18,422 nt of DNA from Bacillota bacterium (GTDB lineage Bacteria > Bacillota > Clostridia > Acetivibrionales > DTU013): the NCBI GenBank assembly GCA_023411715.1, contig JAEYOM010000056.1, positions 1 to 18,422 on the forward strand, written 5' to 3'. Below, piece by piece: positions 1 through 6,833 of this stretch; position 1 is the first letter of the stretch, and the number at the start of each line of letters is the position of its first letter. The notes under the pieces were generated by a model. The model saw only the letters and a program-made list of their open reading frames with translations. It ran no database searches and had not been told where the DNA came from. The translations under genes and the position numbers were made by a program.

Positions 1-179
1 TTAGCGCCAAATTCGTTAAATTGTTGTATACTGTTGTACATAGAAGATGATCATCCTTTGTTGTGTATTTTTTGGCGATTATATATTAACAGGATTTCAT
101 CTTCTTTTCTATTATTCTTCCTTTTTACTCCATTAATTTCCCTACAGTAACTTTACGCTAACTCGACTGCCACGTATAA

Positions 180-208
180 TTGCATTATCCGTTATATTGG
201 GTTATACT
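180..208 (+). promoter_or_regulatory. sigma-A promoter of the rnr leader
   Basis: A -35 element TTGCAT (180-185) and a -10 element TATACT (203-208) are separated by exactly 17 bp, so transcription should start near 215. This places a leader of about 250 nt ahead of the rnr start. The consensus match is good, but the promoter is assigned by eye. A weaker candidate pair, TTGTGT (61-66) and TATTAA (84-89) with a 17-bp spacer, lies further upstream. Apart from these, bases 1-179 show no coding or RNA feature that I can support. Confidence 0.6.
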
Positions 209-252
209 GGCTATACAAACCGAAAGATGTCATTACTGCAGGAGAACAGGAA

Positions 253-282
253 ATGCTATTGAACGACAGGTGGGAAGGTTGA
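253..282 (+). CDS. putative 9-codon leader peptide (MLLNDRWEG)
   Basis: An ATG at 253 is preceded by the Shine-Dalgarno sequence AGGAG (240-244) at 8-nt spacing. It opens nine codons, MLLNDRWEG, ending in TGA at 280-282. The ORF sits about 40 nt inside the predicted transcript. Its stop codon overlaps the 5' arm (279-286) of a possible antiterminator helix. This arrangement is typical of translation-controlled attenuators, in which the position of a ribosome on a short ORF decides which hairpin forms. The peptide has no run of one amino acid that would suggest sensing of a charged tRNA. Its translation is inferred from the ribosome site only, and a nine-codon ORF can arise by chance. Confidence 0.4.
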   Translation: MLLNDRWEG

Positions 283-337
283 AAAAATTCATGCGAGAGT
301 TGGCAGTCGGATGGAGAGCTCAGGCTCTCTTTTTCAA
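279..337 (+). promoter_or_regulatory. candidate transcription attenuator (terminator/antiterminator) before rnr
   Basis: Two mutually exclusive pairings are visible. The terminator form is GAGAGC (314-319), loop TCAG, GCTCTC (324-329), followed by five T residues (330-334). In the alternative form TTGAAAAA (279-286) pairs with TTTTTCAA (330-337), and GAGAG (295-299) pairs with CTCTC (325-329), giving 13 base pairs that bury the U-tract and the 3' arm of the terminator. The 5' arm starts at the stop codon of the short leader ORF, so a terminating ribosome would cover it and favour termination. The pairings are read from the sequence. The regulatory function is inferred. The terminator stem is only 6 bp, so termination may be partial. 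Confidence 0.45.
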
Positions 338-466
338 TCTCCGGCATGCCCTCTAGCTGTACAGTATCAGCCTGTCACTGCGCTTTATATTGTTTAAAAA
401 GAGGCATAATTGGGATAATAAGTGAAGGAATGCAAATTACTCATTTTGAGCTTTAGGAGATACATT

Positions 467-3169
467 ATGGACGTATGCGAAGAACGTAAGCAAAAAATAG
501 TCGGCTTCATGAGAGAAGAAGCTTATAAACCTTTGAAATTCGAGGAACTGGCAGTCGTGCTCGACGTACCCCGGGAAGAGCGCGGAGAACTGGCAGTACT
601 TCTTGACAGCCTGGAACAGGAGGGCGCGATATACAAAACAAATAAGGACCGGTATGGAGTCCCGGAAAGGATGAACCTGATGGTGGGCCGGATACAGGGA
701 AATGAGCGCGGTTATGGTTTCCTGATACCGGATGATGAAGACATGGCCGATATATTCATACCATCTGACGGCATGGCAGGCGCTTTGCACAATGACAGGG
801 TCGTCGCGCGGATCACGAGAAAACCGGCGGGTGACAAGCGTGCCGAAGGCGAAGTAGTCAGGATACTGAAAAGATCCGTGACAAAGGTCGTGGGAACATT
901 CGAGAACAGCAGGTATTTCGGTTTTGTTGTTCCAGATGACCGCAGGATACCCGGCGATATTTTCATACCGAAGGATGAGTTGAATGGCGCAAAGCCCGGT
1001 TACAAGGTAATCGCGGAAATTGTCAAGTGGCCTGAAAAAAGGCGTAATGCGGAGGGCAGGATAGTCGAGGTAATAGGCGATCCAAGCGAGACCGGCACAG
1101 ATATCCTTTCGGTGATAAAGGCATACGGTCTCAATGAAGATTTTCCTGAAGATGTGAATAGCCAGGCCGAGGAATTGCCTGAGAAGGTAAACCGAAGCAT
1201 GCTGAAAGGCAGACGTGACCTCAGAAATTATACGATGGTGACAATCGACGGCGAAGACGCCAAGGATCTGGATGATGCAGTTTCGATAGAAAAACTGGAG
1301 GACGGATGTTACAGGTTGGGTGTACATATCGCTGATGTAAGTTATTACGTAAGGGAAGGGACGCCGCTTGACAGGGAAGCCCTCGAACGCGGTACGAGCG
1401 TGTACCTGGTGGACAGGGTGATACCGATGCTTCCAAAGAAGCTGTCCAACGGGGTCTGCAGCCTTAATCCCCATGTGGACAGGCTTGCGTTCTCGGTCAT
1501 GATGGACATAGATGAGAACGGCAGAGTTACCGACCATGAGATATTCGAAAGTGTGATAAAGACCAGCGAAAGGATGACATATACTAACGTCTACAAGCTG
1601 CTCGAGTTCGGAGATGAAGACCTCATGGAGCGCTACGGGTACCTTATGGACGATTTCACCGCCATGAAGGAGCTTGCGCTGATACTGCGCAAAAAGAGGA
1701 CGGACAGGGGCGCTATAGATTTTGACTTCGCCGAGACGAAGATTATACTCGATGAAGACGGCAAGCCTACTGAAGTTAAAAAGTATGAGATCACGATAGC
1801 CAACAGGATAATAGAAGAATTCATGCTGGTCTGCAATGAGACGGTCGCCGAGCATTTCCACTGGGCCGGCATGCCGTTTGTCTACAGGATCCATGAAGAA
1901 CCGGACAGCGAAAAGATAATGACCTTCGCCGAGTTTTCGAGGAATCTCGGATATCCGCTCAAAGGCCTGAACAAGATCCATCCGAGGGCGCTGCAGGATA
2001 TATTGAAGAAAGTCAAAGGCACCAGGGAGGAGACGATCGTAAGCATGGTCATGCTGCGTTCGCTGGCAAAGGCTCGCTACAGCCATGAAAATTCAGGCCA
2101 TTTCGGCCTTGCAGCCAAGTATTACTGCCATTTCACATCTCCCATCAGAAGGTATCCCGACCTGATAATACATCGCCTGATAAAAGAGGAACTCAAGGGT
2201 GAGCTGCCGGAAAAAAGGGAGGAACAGCTTCAGAACATGCTGCCCGAGATCGCGAGGCTCTGCTCCGAGAGGGAACGCGCGGCGGATGAGGCTGAGCGTG
2301 ATACCGAAGATATGAAAAAGGTCGAATTCATGAAAGAGAGGGTCGGCGAGACCTTTGACGGTATTGTTTCAAACGTTACTTCCTTCGGCATGTTCGTGGA
2401 ACTGGAAAACACGATAGAAGGCCTGGTAAAGGTCAGCAGCATGGATGATGACTATTATATATTCGACGATGCGCATTTCTGCCTGATAGGCGAACGGACA
2501 AAAAAACGTTACAGTATCGGAGACCAGCTGAGGGTTTTGCTGACCCGGGCCGATATAGCCACGAGGCAGCTGGACTTTATAATCGAGGCTGAAAGCAAGG
2601 AAGACCGGAACGGCGCTATGGAAGATGGGGGCAATAAGAGCGGAAGCAGGAATGCCGACAGATCCGGAGGCGGCAGGCGTTATACCGCAGGAGAAGGGCT
2701 AAAGAGCAGCGGAGTCAAATATGGTAGGGGCAGCAGGATCAGTACCGGCACCAAAAGCAGAACTGCCGGCAAAGGTAATAAAAGAGGTGATACCGGAGCC
2801 GGTGATAAAACCGGAGCCGGAGCCCATGCCGGAACCGGAACCGGTGTCAGAACCGGAGCCCATGCCGGAGCCGGTGCCAGGGATGGCTTTGGTAAAAAGC
2901 ATAAATATACCGGGAAGAAAAGGGATGACAGCACGTCGGGCAAGGGCAGGAATCATGACAAGGGTTTCAGCAGAGGAGGTTACGAAAGCCAGGGCATGTA
3001 TAAGGCTATTGCCGGGCACAAGGGCCGAAAGCTGGAGGTAATCGATGAAAGCCGGATAGAGGAGAAGCCGGCAGTGGTTTTTACTCCGATCGGGAAGGAT
3101 TCGGCCAATCGGAGGAAACGTGAAGTGCGGATACCAGTGAAACCGGGGAAAACCCCTAAAAAGCTATAA
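467..3169 (+). CDS. rnr: ribonuclease R
   Basis: This is a processive 3'-to-5' exoribonuclease of the RNase II/RNB family that degrades structured RNA and acts in mRNA, rRNA and tmRNA-linked quality control in the cytoplasm. The ATG at 467 is chosen because AGGAG (455-459) lies 7 nt upstream; a GTG at 422 is in frame but has no such site. The 900-residue product has an N-terminal winged-helix segment (about 5-60), two cold-shock domains (about 70-130 and 140-215), the RNB domain (about 245-575) and an S1 domain (about 627-709). The catalytic aspartates D261, D267, D269 and D270 match the D-x5-D-x-D-D pattern of RNase II, and HFTSPIRRYPD is present near residue 555. After S1 there is a tail of about 190 residues rich in Gly, Lys, Arg, Ser and Thr. 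It is longer and more repetitive than the short basic tails I know from Bacillus-type RNase R. The DUF523 gene follows by 13 nt. Confidence 0.95.
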   Translation: MDVCEERKQKIVGFMREEAYKPLKFEELAVVLDVPREERGELAVLLDSLEQEGAIYKTNKDRYGVPERMNLMVGRIQGNERGYGFLIPDDEDMADIFIPSDGMAGALHNDRVVARITRKPAGDKRAEGEVVRILKRSVTKVVGTFENSRYFGFVVPDDRRIPGDIFIPKDELNGAKPGYKVIAEIVKWPEKRRNAEGRIVEVIGDPSETGTDILSVIKAYGLNEDFPEDVNSQAEELPEKVNRSMLKGRRDLRNYTMVTIDGEDAKDLDDAVSIEKLEDGCYRLGVHIADVSYYVREGTPLDREALERGTSVYLVDRVIPMLPKKLSNGVCSLNPHVDRLAFSVMMDIDENGRVTDHEIFESVIKTSERMTYTNVYKLLEFGDEDLMERYGYLMDDFTAMKELALILRKKRTDRGAIDFDFAETKIILDEDGKPTEVKKYEITIANRIIEEFMLVCNETVAEHFHWAGMPFVYRIHEEPDSEKIMTFAEFSRNLGYPLKGLNKIHPRALQDILKKVKGTREETIVSMVMLRSLAKARYSHENSGHFGLAAKYYCHFTSPIRRYPDLIIHRLIKEELKGELPEKREEQLQNMLPEIARLCSERERAADEAERDTEDMKKVEFMKERVGETFDGIVSNVTSFGMFVELENTIEGLVKVSSMDDDYYIFDDAHFCLIGERTKKRYSIGDQLRVLLTRADIATRQLDFIIEAESKEDRNGAMEDGGNKSGSRNADRSGGGRRYTAGEGLKSSGVKYGRGSRISTGTKSRTAGKGNKRGDTGAGDKTGAGAHAGTGTGVRTGAHAGAGARDGFGKKHKYTGKKRDDSTSGKGRNHDKGFSRGGYESQGMYKAIAGHKGRKLEVIDESRIEEKPAVVFTPIGKDSANRRKREVRIPVKPGKTPKKL
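2791..2880 (+). repeat. ACCGGA/GCCGGA-type imperfect tandem repeat inside rnr
   Basis: About 90 bp of the rnr tail consist of reiterated ACCGGAGCC, GCCGGA and CCCATGCCGGA units. In the rnr frame they encode Gly-Ala/Gly-Thr dipeptides (GAGAHAGTGTGVRTGAHAGAGA). In other frames the same DNA reads as Pro-Glu or Gly-Ser repeats, which explains several long spurious ORFs here. Such arrays expand and contract by replication slippage, so the tail length may vary between strains. The repeat is plainly visible, but its exact unit boundaries are imperfect. Confidence 0.8.
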
Positions 3170-3182
3170 AGGAAGGGATCAT

Positions 3183-3641
3183 ATGTATTTGGTGAGTGCC
3201 TGTCTTATGGGTATAAAATGCCGTTACGACGGCGGTACAAAGAAAAATGAAGCACTTATGAAGCTGGCCTCAGAGGGGAAAGTTATCCCGATCTGCCCGG
3301 AGCAGCTGGGGGGATGCCCAACCCCGAGGAGTCAGAGTGAAATATCCGGCGGCAACGGCTCTGATGTACTTTGCGGCAGATGCCGCGTTACTACCAAAGA
3401 GGGAAATGATGTAACAGAGCATTTTATCAAGGGTGCCGAGGAAACGCTGAAACTAGCTCTTTCCTGCGGTGTGAAAAAGGCTGTTCTGAAAGCCAGGAGT
3501 CCATCCTGCGGACGAGGGCAGATATATGACGGTACCTTCAGCGGCGTTTTAAAGGATGGAAACGGCGTAACGGCGGAACTGCTTAGTAAAAACGGGATAG
3601 AAGTGTTCACTGAGGAAAACATCGAGGCGCTGGAAAAGTGA
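3183..3641 (+). CDS. DUF523 family protein, TudS-like [4Fe-4S] enzyme
   Basis: The 152-residue product has the DUF523 signature: SACLMGIKCRYDG at the N terminus, CPEQLGGCPTPR near residue 40 and SPSCG near 109. Characterised DUF523 members (TudS) are desulfidases that remove sulfur from 2- or 4-thiouracil, using a [4Fe-4S] cluster held by three cysteines. C7, C38 and C109 are the likely ligands here, and C13, C45, C64 and C67 are additional. A GGAAGG ribosome site precedes the ATG at 3183, and the gene is 13 nt behind rnr, so the two are probably co-transcribed. A role in desulfurising thio-bases released by RNA decay is an inference from this pairing. The substrate of this protein is unknown. 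Family assignment is confident and function is not. Confidence 0.85.
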   Translation: MYLVSACLMGIKCRYDGGTKKNEALMKLASEGKVIPICPEQLGGCPTPRSQSEISGGNGSDVLCGRCRVTTKEGNDVTEHFIKGAEETLKLALSCGVKKAVLKARSPSCGRGQIYDGTFSGVLKDGNGVTAELLSKNGIEVFTEENIEALEK

Positions 3642-3670
3642 AAACGGATTAACTGGGCCGTCGTCATGTG

Positions 3671-3699
3671 AAAAACCCGGCAGCCTTTCGGCCCCGGGT
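3671..3699 (-). terminator. rho-independent terminator of the HPr-like gene
   Basis: Read on the minus strand, ACCCGG, a bulged C, GGC, loop GAAA, GCC, a short TG bulge and CCGGGT form a GC-rich hairpin followed by TTTTT (3675-3671). It lies 42 bp beyond the stop codon of the minus-strand HPr-like gene. On the plus strand the hairpin has no U-tract, so it would be a poor terminator for the converging rnr-DUF523 transcript. Confidence 0.75.
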
Positions 3700-3740
3700 C
3701 ACGTTACAGTAAATTTGCAATCGGAAATTGCTCTGATTCG

Positions 3741-3968
3741 TCAGATTACGAAGGACTTTATTTCTTCGCAGAAGGTTTCACAATCGTCCGTATGGACCTC
3801 CACACGGATAGGTTTGTTGAAATCCAGGCTGAATATACCCATGATTGATTTTGCGTCTACGACATAGCGCCCTGAGGTCAGGTCCACATCGAAGTCATAT
3901 TTGTTTGCGATATTAACAAAGTCCTTAACGTCGTTTATTGTTTTTAGCATAATGCTGAATGCTTTCAT
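3741..3968 (-). CDS. HPr-family (Crh-like) protein lacking the active-site histidine
   Basis: The 75-residue product starts at the ATG at 3968, preceded by AAGGAGG (3983-3977) at 8 nt; a longer in-frame ORF upstream has no ribosome site. It aligns by eye with PTS HPr over its whole length: NKYDFDVDL corresponds to SKYDADVNL, and KSIMGIFSL is the regulatory-serine region of HPr (Ser46), giving S41 here. The HPr loop GIHARP, which carries the PEP-dependent phosphorylation site His15, is replaced by TINDVKDF, so there is no histidine to accept phosphate from Enzyme I. Keeping the Ser46 site without His15 is the design of Bacillus Crh, a cofactor of CcpA. A regulatory rather than sugar-transport role is therefore likely, but it is inferred. 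The gene is divergent from mtaB and has its own terminator. Confidence 0.75.
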   Translation of the reverse strand: MKAFSIMLKTINDVKDFVNIANKYDFDVDLTSGRYVVDAKSIMGIFSLDFNKPIRVEVHTDDCETFCEEIKSFVI

Positions 3969-4056
3969 CACTAAAACCTCCTTCTGCCACATGGTGTCGG
4001 CTTCGCACTGCTTAGAATAATAATATCCTGTTTCTGGCAGCAAGTCAATTACGATA

Positions 4057-4085
4057 TTGTTAAAAAAATATTAATTAACTATAAT
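4057..4085 (+). promoter_or_regulatory. sigma-A promoter of mtaB
   Basis: The -35 element TTGTTA (4057-4062) and a perfect -10 TATAAT (4080-4085) have a 17-bp spacer made almost only of A and T. Transcription would begin near 4092, leaving a leader of about 30 nt before the GTG of mtaB. Confidence 0.8.
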
Positions 4086-4096
4086 ATATTAGTTAA
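4075..4096. promoter_or_regulatory. operator-like inverted repeat over the mtaB -10 region
   Basis: TTAACTA (4075-4081) and TAGTTAA (4090-4096) form perfect 7-bp inverted arms separated by 8 bp, overlapping the -10 element and the predicted start point of mtaB. A bound protein would block RNA polymerase. AT-rich DNA can give such dyads by chance and no cognate regulator is recognisable in the window. Confidence 0.35.
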
Positions 4097-4120
4097 AGTA
4101 AAATTCAATACGGAGGAACC

Positions 4121-5419
4121 GTGAAAAAAGTCGCGTTTTATACGCTTGGTTGCAAAGTTAATCAATACGAGACCGAAGCCATGGCAGAGGCTTTTGAAAA
4201 TGCGGGTTACGAGCAGGTCGAATTTGACTCTGCGGCCGATGTCTATGTGATAAATACTTGTACGGTAACGGGGCTGAGTTCCCGTAAATCACGCCAGGCT
4301 ATCCGCAGGGCCAGACAGTTGAACGGCAATGCGGTAGTAGCGGCAGTCGGCTGTTATCCGCAGACGGCGAGGAAAGAGGTAGAGGCCATGCCCGAGGTGG
4401 ATATAGTTGCAGGTACTGCGGACAGGCTGAGAATCCCCGAATTTGTAGAGGCATTTCTTAAAGGCGGGGAAAGGATATCGGCAGTTGAAAACGTAATGAA
4501 GAATCATATATTTGAAGACCTGAAGATAGAGAGATACAAGGACAGGACAAGGGCGTTCCTAAAGATACAGGAGGGCTGCAGCCAATACTGTTCATACTGC
4601 ATCATCCCGTATGCGAGAGGACCCATACGGAGCAGGCCGTACGACGAGATCACGGGGGAAGTGGAGAGGCTTGTAGAGGCAGGCTTCAGGGAAGTCGTAC
4701 TTACCGGCATACATATCGCGTCTTATGGCAGGGATCTGGGGAAAATCAGGCTTCCAGACCTTATCCAGGGAGTGAATGATATAGACGGTATCGAACGCAT
4801 ACGCATAGGTTCGATAGAACCGACGCTGATAACTGAAGATTTTACGGAATCGGCAGCAAGTATGGAGAAGCTCTGCCCGCATTTCCATATTTCCCTTCAG
4901 AGCGGCTGTGATGAGACTCTTAAACGCATGAACAGGCGCTATACGACAACGGAGTATAAAAAGGCTGTAGAACTCCTCAGGGAGCGTATCCCCGACGTAT
5001 CGATCACTACTGATGTAATGGTGGGCTTCCCGGGCGAGACCGACGAGGAATTCGAACGAACTTATGAGTTTCTCCAGGACATCCGTTTTGCCAAAATGCA
5101 TGTCTTCAAGTTCTCACCAAGGGAGGGGACCCCTGCCGCCGGCTTTGAAGGACAAGTCGACGGCGTTGTCAAGGAGGCGCGCAGCCGGAAGGTCATCGGC
5201 CTGTCCGACCGCTGTGCGCTGGAGTTCAATAACAGATTCGTCGGAAGACAGATGCCTGTGTTGTACGAGCATGAAATAAAGAACGACCCCGGTACCTGCG
5301 AAGGTCTTACAACAAATTACATAAAAGTATTGACAAAGGGGAATCCTAGCATCGTGGGAAATATTTCGCAGACCAGACTTGTCAGGGCTGCAGCTGAATA
5401 TGTCAGTGGTGAGATATAG
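4121..5419 (+). CDS. mtaB: tRNA (N6-threonylcarbamoyladenosine(37)-C2)-methylthiotransferase MtaB
   Basis: This radical-SAM enzyme adds a methylthio group to t6A37 of tRNAs reading ANN codons, giving ms2t6A, which stabilises decoding. The 432-residue product has the UPF0004 domain with three cysteines for the auxiliary [4Fe-4S] cluster (C11 in TLGCKVNQYE, C47 in NTCTVT, C78 in VGCYP). It then has the radical-SAM motif CSQYCSYC (C153, C157, C160) and a C-terminal TRAM-like region. TLGCKVNQYE and the length fit MtaB (YqeV type) better than MiaB or RimO. The start is GTG, with GGAGG (4112-4116) only 4 nt upstream. The gene has its own strong promoter and no obvious terminator. The distinction from MiaB is by family resemblance. 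Confidence 0.92.
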   Translation: MKKVAFYTLGCKVNQYETEAMAEAFENAGYEQVEFDSAADVYVINTCTVTGLSSRKSRQAIRRARQLNGNAVVAAVGCYPQTARKEVEAMPEVDIVAGTADRLRIPEFVEAFLKGGERISAVENVMKNHIFEDLKIERYKDRTRAFLKIQEGCSQYCSYCIIPYARGPIRSRPYDEITGEVERLVEAGFREVVLTGIHIASYGRDLGKIRLPDLIQGVNDIDGIERIRIGSIEPTLITEDFTESAASMEKLCPHFHISLQSGCDETLKRMNRRYTTTEYKKAVELLRERIPDVSITTDVMVGFPGETDEEFERTYEFLQDIRFAKMHVFKFSPREGTPAAGFEGQVDGVVKEARSRKVIGLSDRCALEFNNRFVGRQMPVLYEHEIKNDPGTCEGLTTNYIKVLTKGNPSIVGNISQTRLVRAAAEYVSGEI

Positions 5420-5449
5420 CTGATTACCCGATACTACGGTTATTTTATA

Positions 5450-5478
5450 TTGCATAAAACTACCGCTTGTATTATTAT
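5450..5478 (+). promoter_or_regulatory. sigma-A promoter of ireB
   Basis: TTGCAT (5450-5455) and TATTAT (5473-5478) have a 17-bp spacer. The start point near 5485 gives a leader of about 65 nt. That leader contains a 7-bp hairpin, CTGCCGT (5506-5512) with ACGGCAG (5528-5534), whose 3' arm ends just before the ribosome site AGGGGAG (5537-5543). Confidence 0.7.
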
Positions 5479-5551
5479 ATTCATATCAAACATGTGTTTG
5501 TGAATCTGCCGTTTTCATTCAGTATTGACGGCAGTCAGGGGAGTGTTGTAA

Positions 5552-5806
5552 ATGGCAAACAGTGAAACCATGATGTTCAAAATGGACAAGGATAAGGAGA
5601 ATGAGGCCCGTGATATACTGTTTACGGTATATAAGGCGCTGAACGAAAAGGGCTATAACCCTATCAATCAGCTCGTTGGCTATATACTCTCCGGAGACCC
5701 CACTTACATAACAAACCACCTGAATGCAAGAAGCGTCGTACGGAGGCTTGAACGGGACGAATTGCTCGAAGAGATCGTAAGGTTCTATCTTGAGAATAAG
5801 AAATAA
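5552..5806 (+). CDS. ireB: IreB family regulatory phosphoprotein (DUF965/UPF0297)
   Basis: The 84-residue product is a near-archetypal IreB: MFKMDKDKENEARDILFTVYKALNEKGYNP, then GYILSGDPTYITNHLNAR, then a short C-terminal helix ending FYLENKK. In Enterococcus, IreB is phosphorylated by the PASTA-domain kinase IreK and acts as a negative regulator of intrinsic cephalosporin resistance. It is a small cytoplasmic helical protein conserved across Firmicutes. In Bacillus the homologue (yrzL) sits with alaS, yrrK (ruvX) and yrzB (DUF1292). Here ruvX and DUF1292 follow, but only after an aldo-keto reductase, and alaS is absent from the window. The gene has its own promoter and a strong terminator, so it can be expressed alone. 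The ATG at 5552 follows AGGGGAG by 8 nt. Confidence 0.93.
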   Translation: MANSETMMFKMDKDKENEARDILFTVYKALNEKGYNPINQLVGYILSGDPTYITNHLNARSVVRRLERDELLEEIVRFYLENKK

Positions 5807-5810
5807 TATG

Positions 5811-5836
5811 AACCCCGAATGCTCGGGGTTTTATTT
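5811..5836 (+). terminator. rho-independent terminator of ireB
   Basis: AACCCCGA (5811-5818), loop ATGC, TCGGGGTT (5823-5830) form a perfect 8-bp stem followed by TTATTT. It separates ireB from the reductase gene. Confidence 0.9.
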
Positions 5837-5867
5837 ATATCATTTTTGCCGGGATGATAGAGGTCAT

Positions 5868-6815
5868 ATGCAGTATAACAAGCTGGGAAGAACAGACATA
5901 ACAGTATCGAAAATGTGCTTCGGGGCATTGGTCATAGGCCCGTTGCAGCTGAATCTGCCCGTTGCGGAGGGAGCGCAAGTCATTCGCAGCGCATTGGAGC
6001 GCGGCGTCAATTTTATTGACACGGCCGAGCTTTACGGCACCTATGAGCATATACGGGAAGCTTCGCGGGGTTTGGACAAAAAACCGGTGGTGGCGACCAA
6101 GTCTTATGCATATACAGCCGAGGGTGCGGCTGAAAGCGTCGAGAAGGCCAGGAGAGAGCTGGATATTGACGTAATAGATATTTTCCTGATGCATGAGCAG
6201 GAAAGCCGGCTGACACTGCGTGGCCATCGCCAGGCGCTCGAATACTACCTTAATGAACGAGAAAAAGGCAGGATAAGGGCCGTTGGCGTTTCAACGCATA
6301 ACATCGAAGTCGTCCGGGCTGTTTGCGAGATGCCTGAGATCGACGTAGTACACCCGCTCGTGAACAAAACGGGCATCGGCATCGGCGACGGCACGACAGA
6401 AGATATGCTTGAAGCTGTCAAGGCCGCATATGATTGCGGAAAGGGAGTCTACAGCATGAAGCCTCTCGGGGGCGGCAACCTGCTCAGCTCCTATGAGGAA
6501 TGCCTGAAATTCGTACTAGATCTGCCGTTCGTACATTCGATAGCGATCGGGATGCAAAGCATCGAAGAAGTTGAGATGAACATATGCCGTTTTGAAGGAG
6601 GGGCAATCCCGGAGGCTTTGAAGGACAGGATAGCCTCTAAGGGAAAACATCTCCATATAGATTATTGGTGCGAGGGGTGCGGGAGGTGTGTCGTCCGATG
6701 CGGACAGCATGCTCTGTACCTGAAAGACGGTAAAGCGGTAGCAGATAAGGACAAATGCCTGCTTTGCGGCTATTGCGGCAGTGTTTGCCCTCAATTTGCC
6801 ATTAAAATATGCTAA
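5868..6815 (+). CDS. aldo-keto reductase with C-terminal 2[4Fe-4S] ferredoxin domain
   Basis: The 315-residue product has an aldo-keto reductase TIM barrel (1 to about 260) with the full catalytic tetrad: D51 and Y56 in FIDTAELYG, K78 in ATKSY and H109 in LMHEQE. A ferredoxin-like tail follows with two motifs, CEGCGRCVVRC (C268, C271, C274, C278) and CLLCGYCGSVCP (C297, C300, C303, C307). It should therefore bind two [4Fe-4S] clusters and may couple ferredoxin electrons to reduction or oxidation of a sugar or aldehyde. This fused architecture is common in anaerobes, and substrates of most members are unknown. The start is ATG 5868 (AGAGG 5 nt upstream); a longer ORF begins inside the ireB terminator and is not believed. 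ruvX follows after 18 nt. No clear promoter lies between the ireB terminator and this gene. Confidence 0.9.
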   Translation: MQYNKLGRTDITVSKMCFGALVIGPLQLNLPVAEGAQVIRSALERGVNFIDTAELYGTYEHIREASRGLDKKPVVATKSYAYTAEGAAESVEKARRELDIDVIDIFLMHEQESRLTLRGHRQALEYYLNEREKGRIRAVGVSTHNIEVVRAVCEMPEIDVVHPLVNKTGIGIGDGTTEDMLEAVKAAYDCGKGVYSMKPLGGGNLLSSYEECLKFVLDLPFVHSIAIGMQSIEEVEMNICRFEGGAIPEALKDRIASKGKHLHIDYWCEGCGRCVVRCGQHALYLKDGKAVADKDKCLLCGYCGSVCPQFAIKIC

Positions 6816-6833
6816 GGATCGGCGGAGGCATTT

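Noticed and set aside
422..466. GTG start 45 bp upstream for rnr
   Set aside because: The added 15 residues (MKECKLLILSFRRYI) are not RNase R-like, and AGGAG at 455-459 points to the ATG at 467.
1..466. Known riboswitch, T-box or tmRNA in the rnr leader
   Set aside because: None of the conserved T-box, preQ1 or tmRNA blocks that I know are present. Only the short ORF and the switching hairpins can be supported.
437..2086. A 549-codon open frame on the minus strand opposite rnr
   Set aside because: It lies wholly antisense to the catalytic core of a clear rnr gene, has no ribosome site, and its translation shows no domain. It is a shadow of rnr codon bias.
2699..3019. Minus-strand frame with GSGMGSGSDTGSGSG repeats
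   Set aside because: It is also produced by the repeat DNA in the rnr tail. No promoter or ribosome site is present.
2721..3041. Plus-strand overlapping frame with Pro-Glu repeats (PEPEPMPEPEP) resembling a TonB-like linker
   Set aside because: It is a second-frame reading of the ACCGGA repeat in the rnr tail. The rnr frame remains open through to a proper stop and the overlapping frame has no ribosome site.
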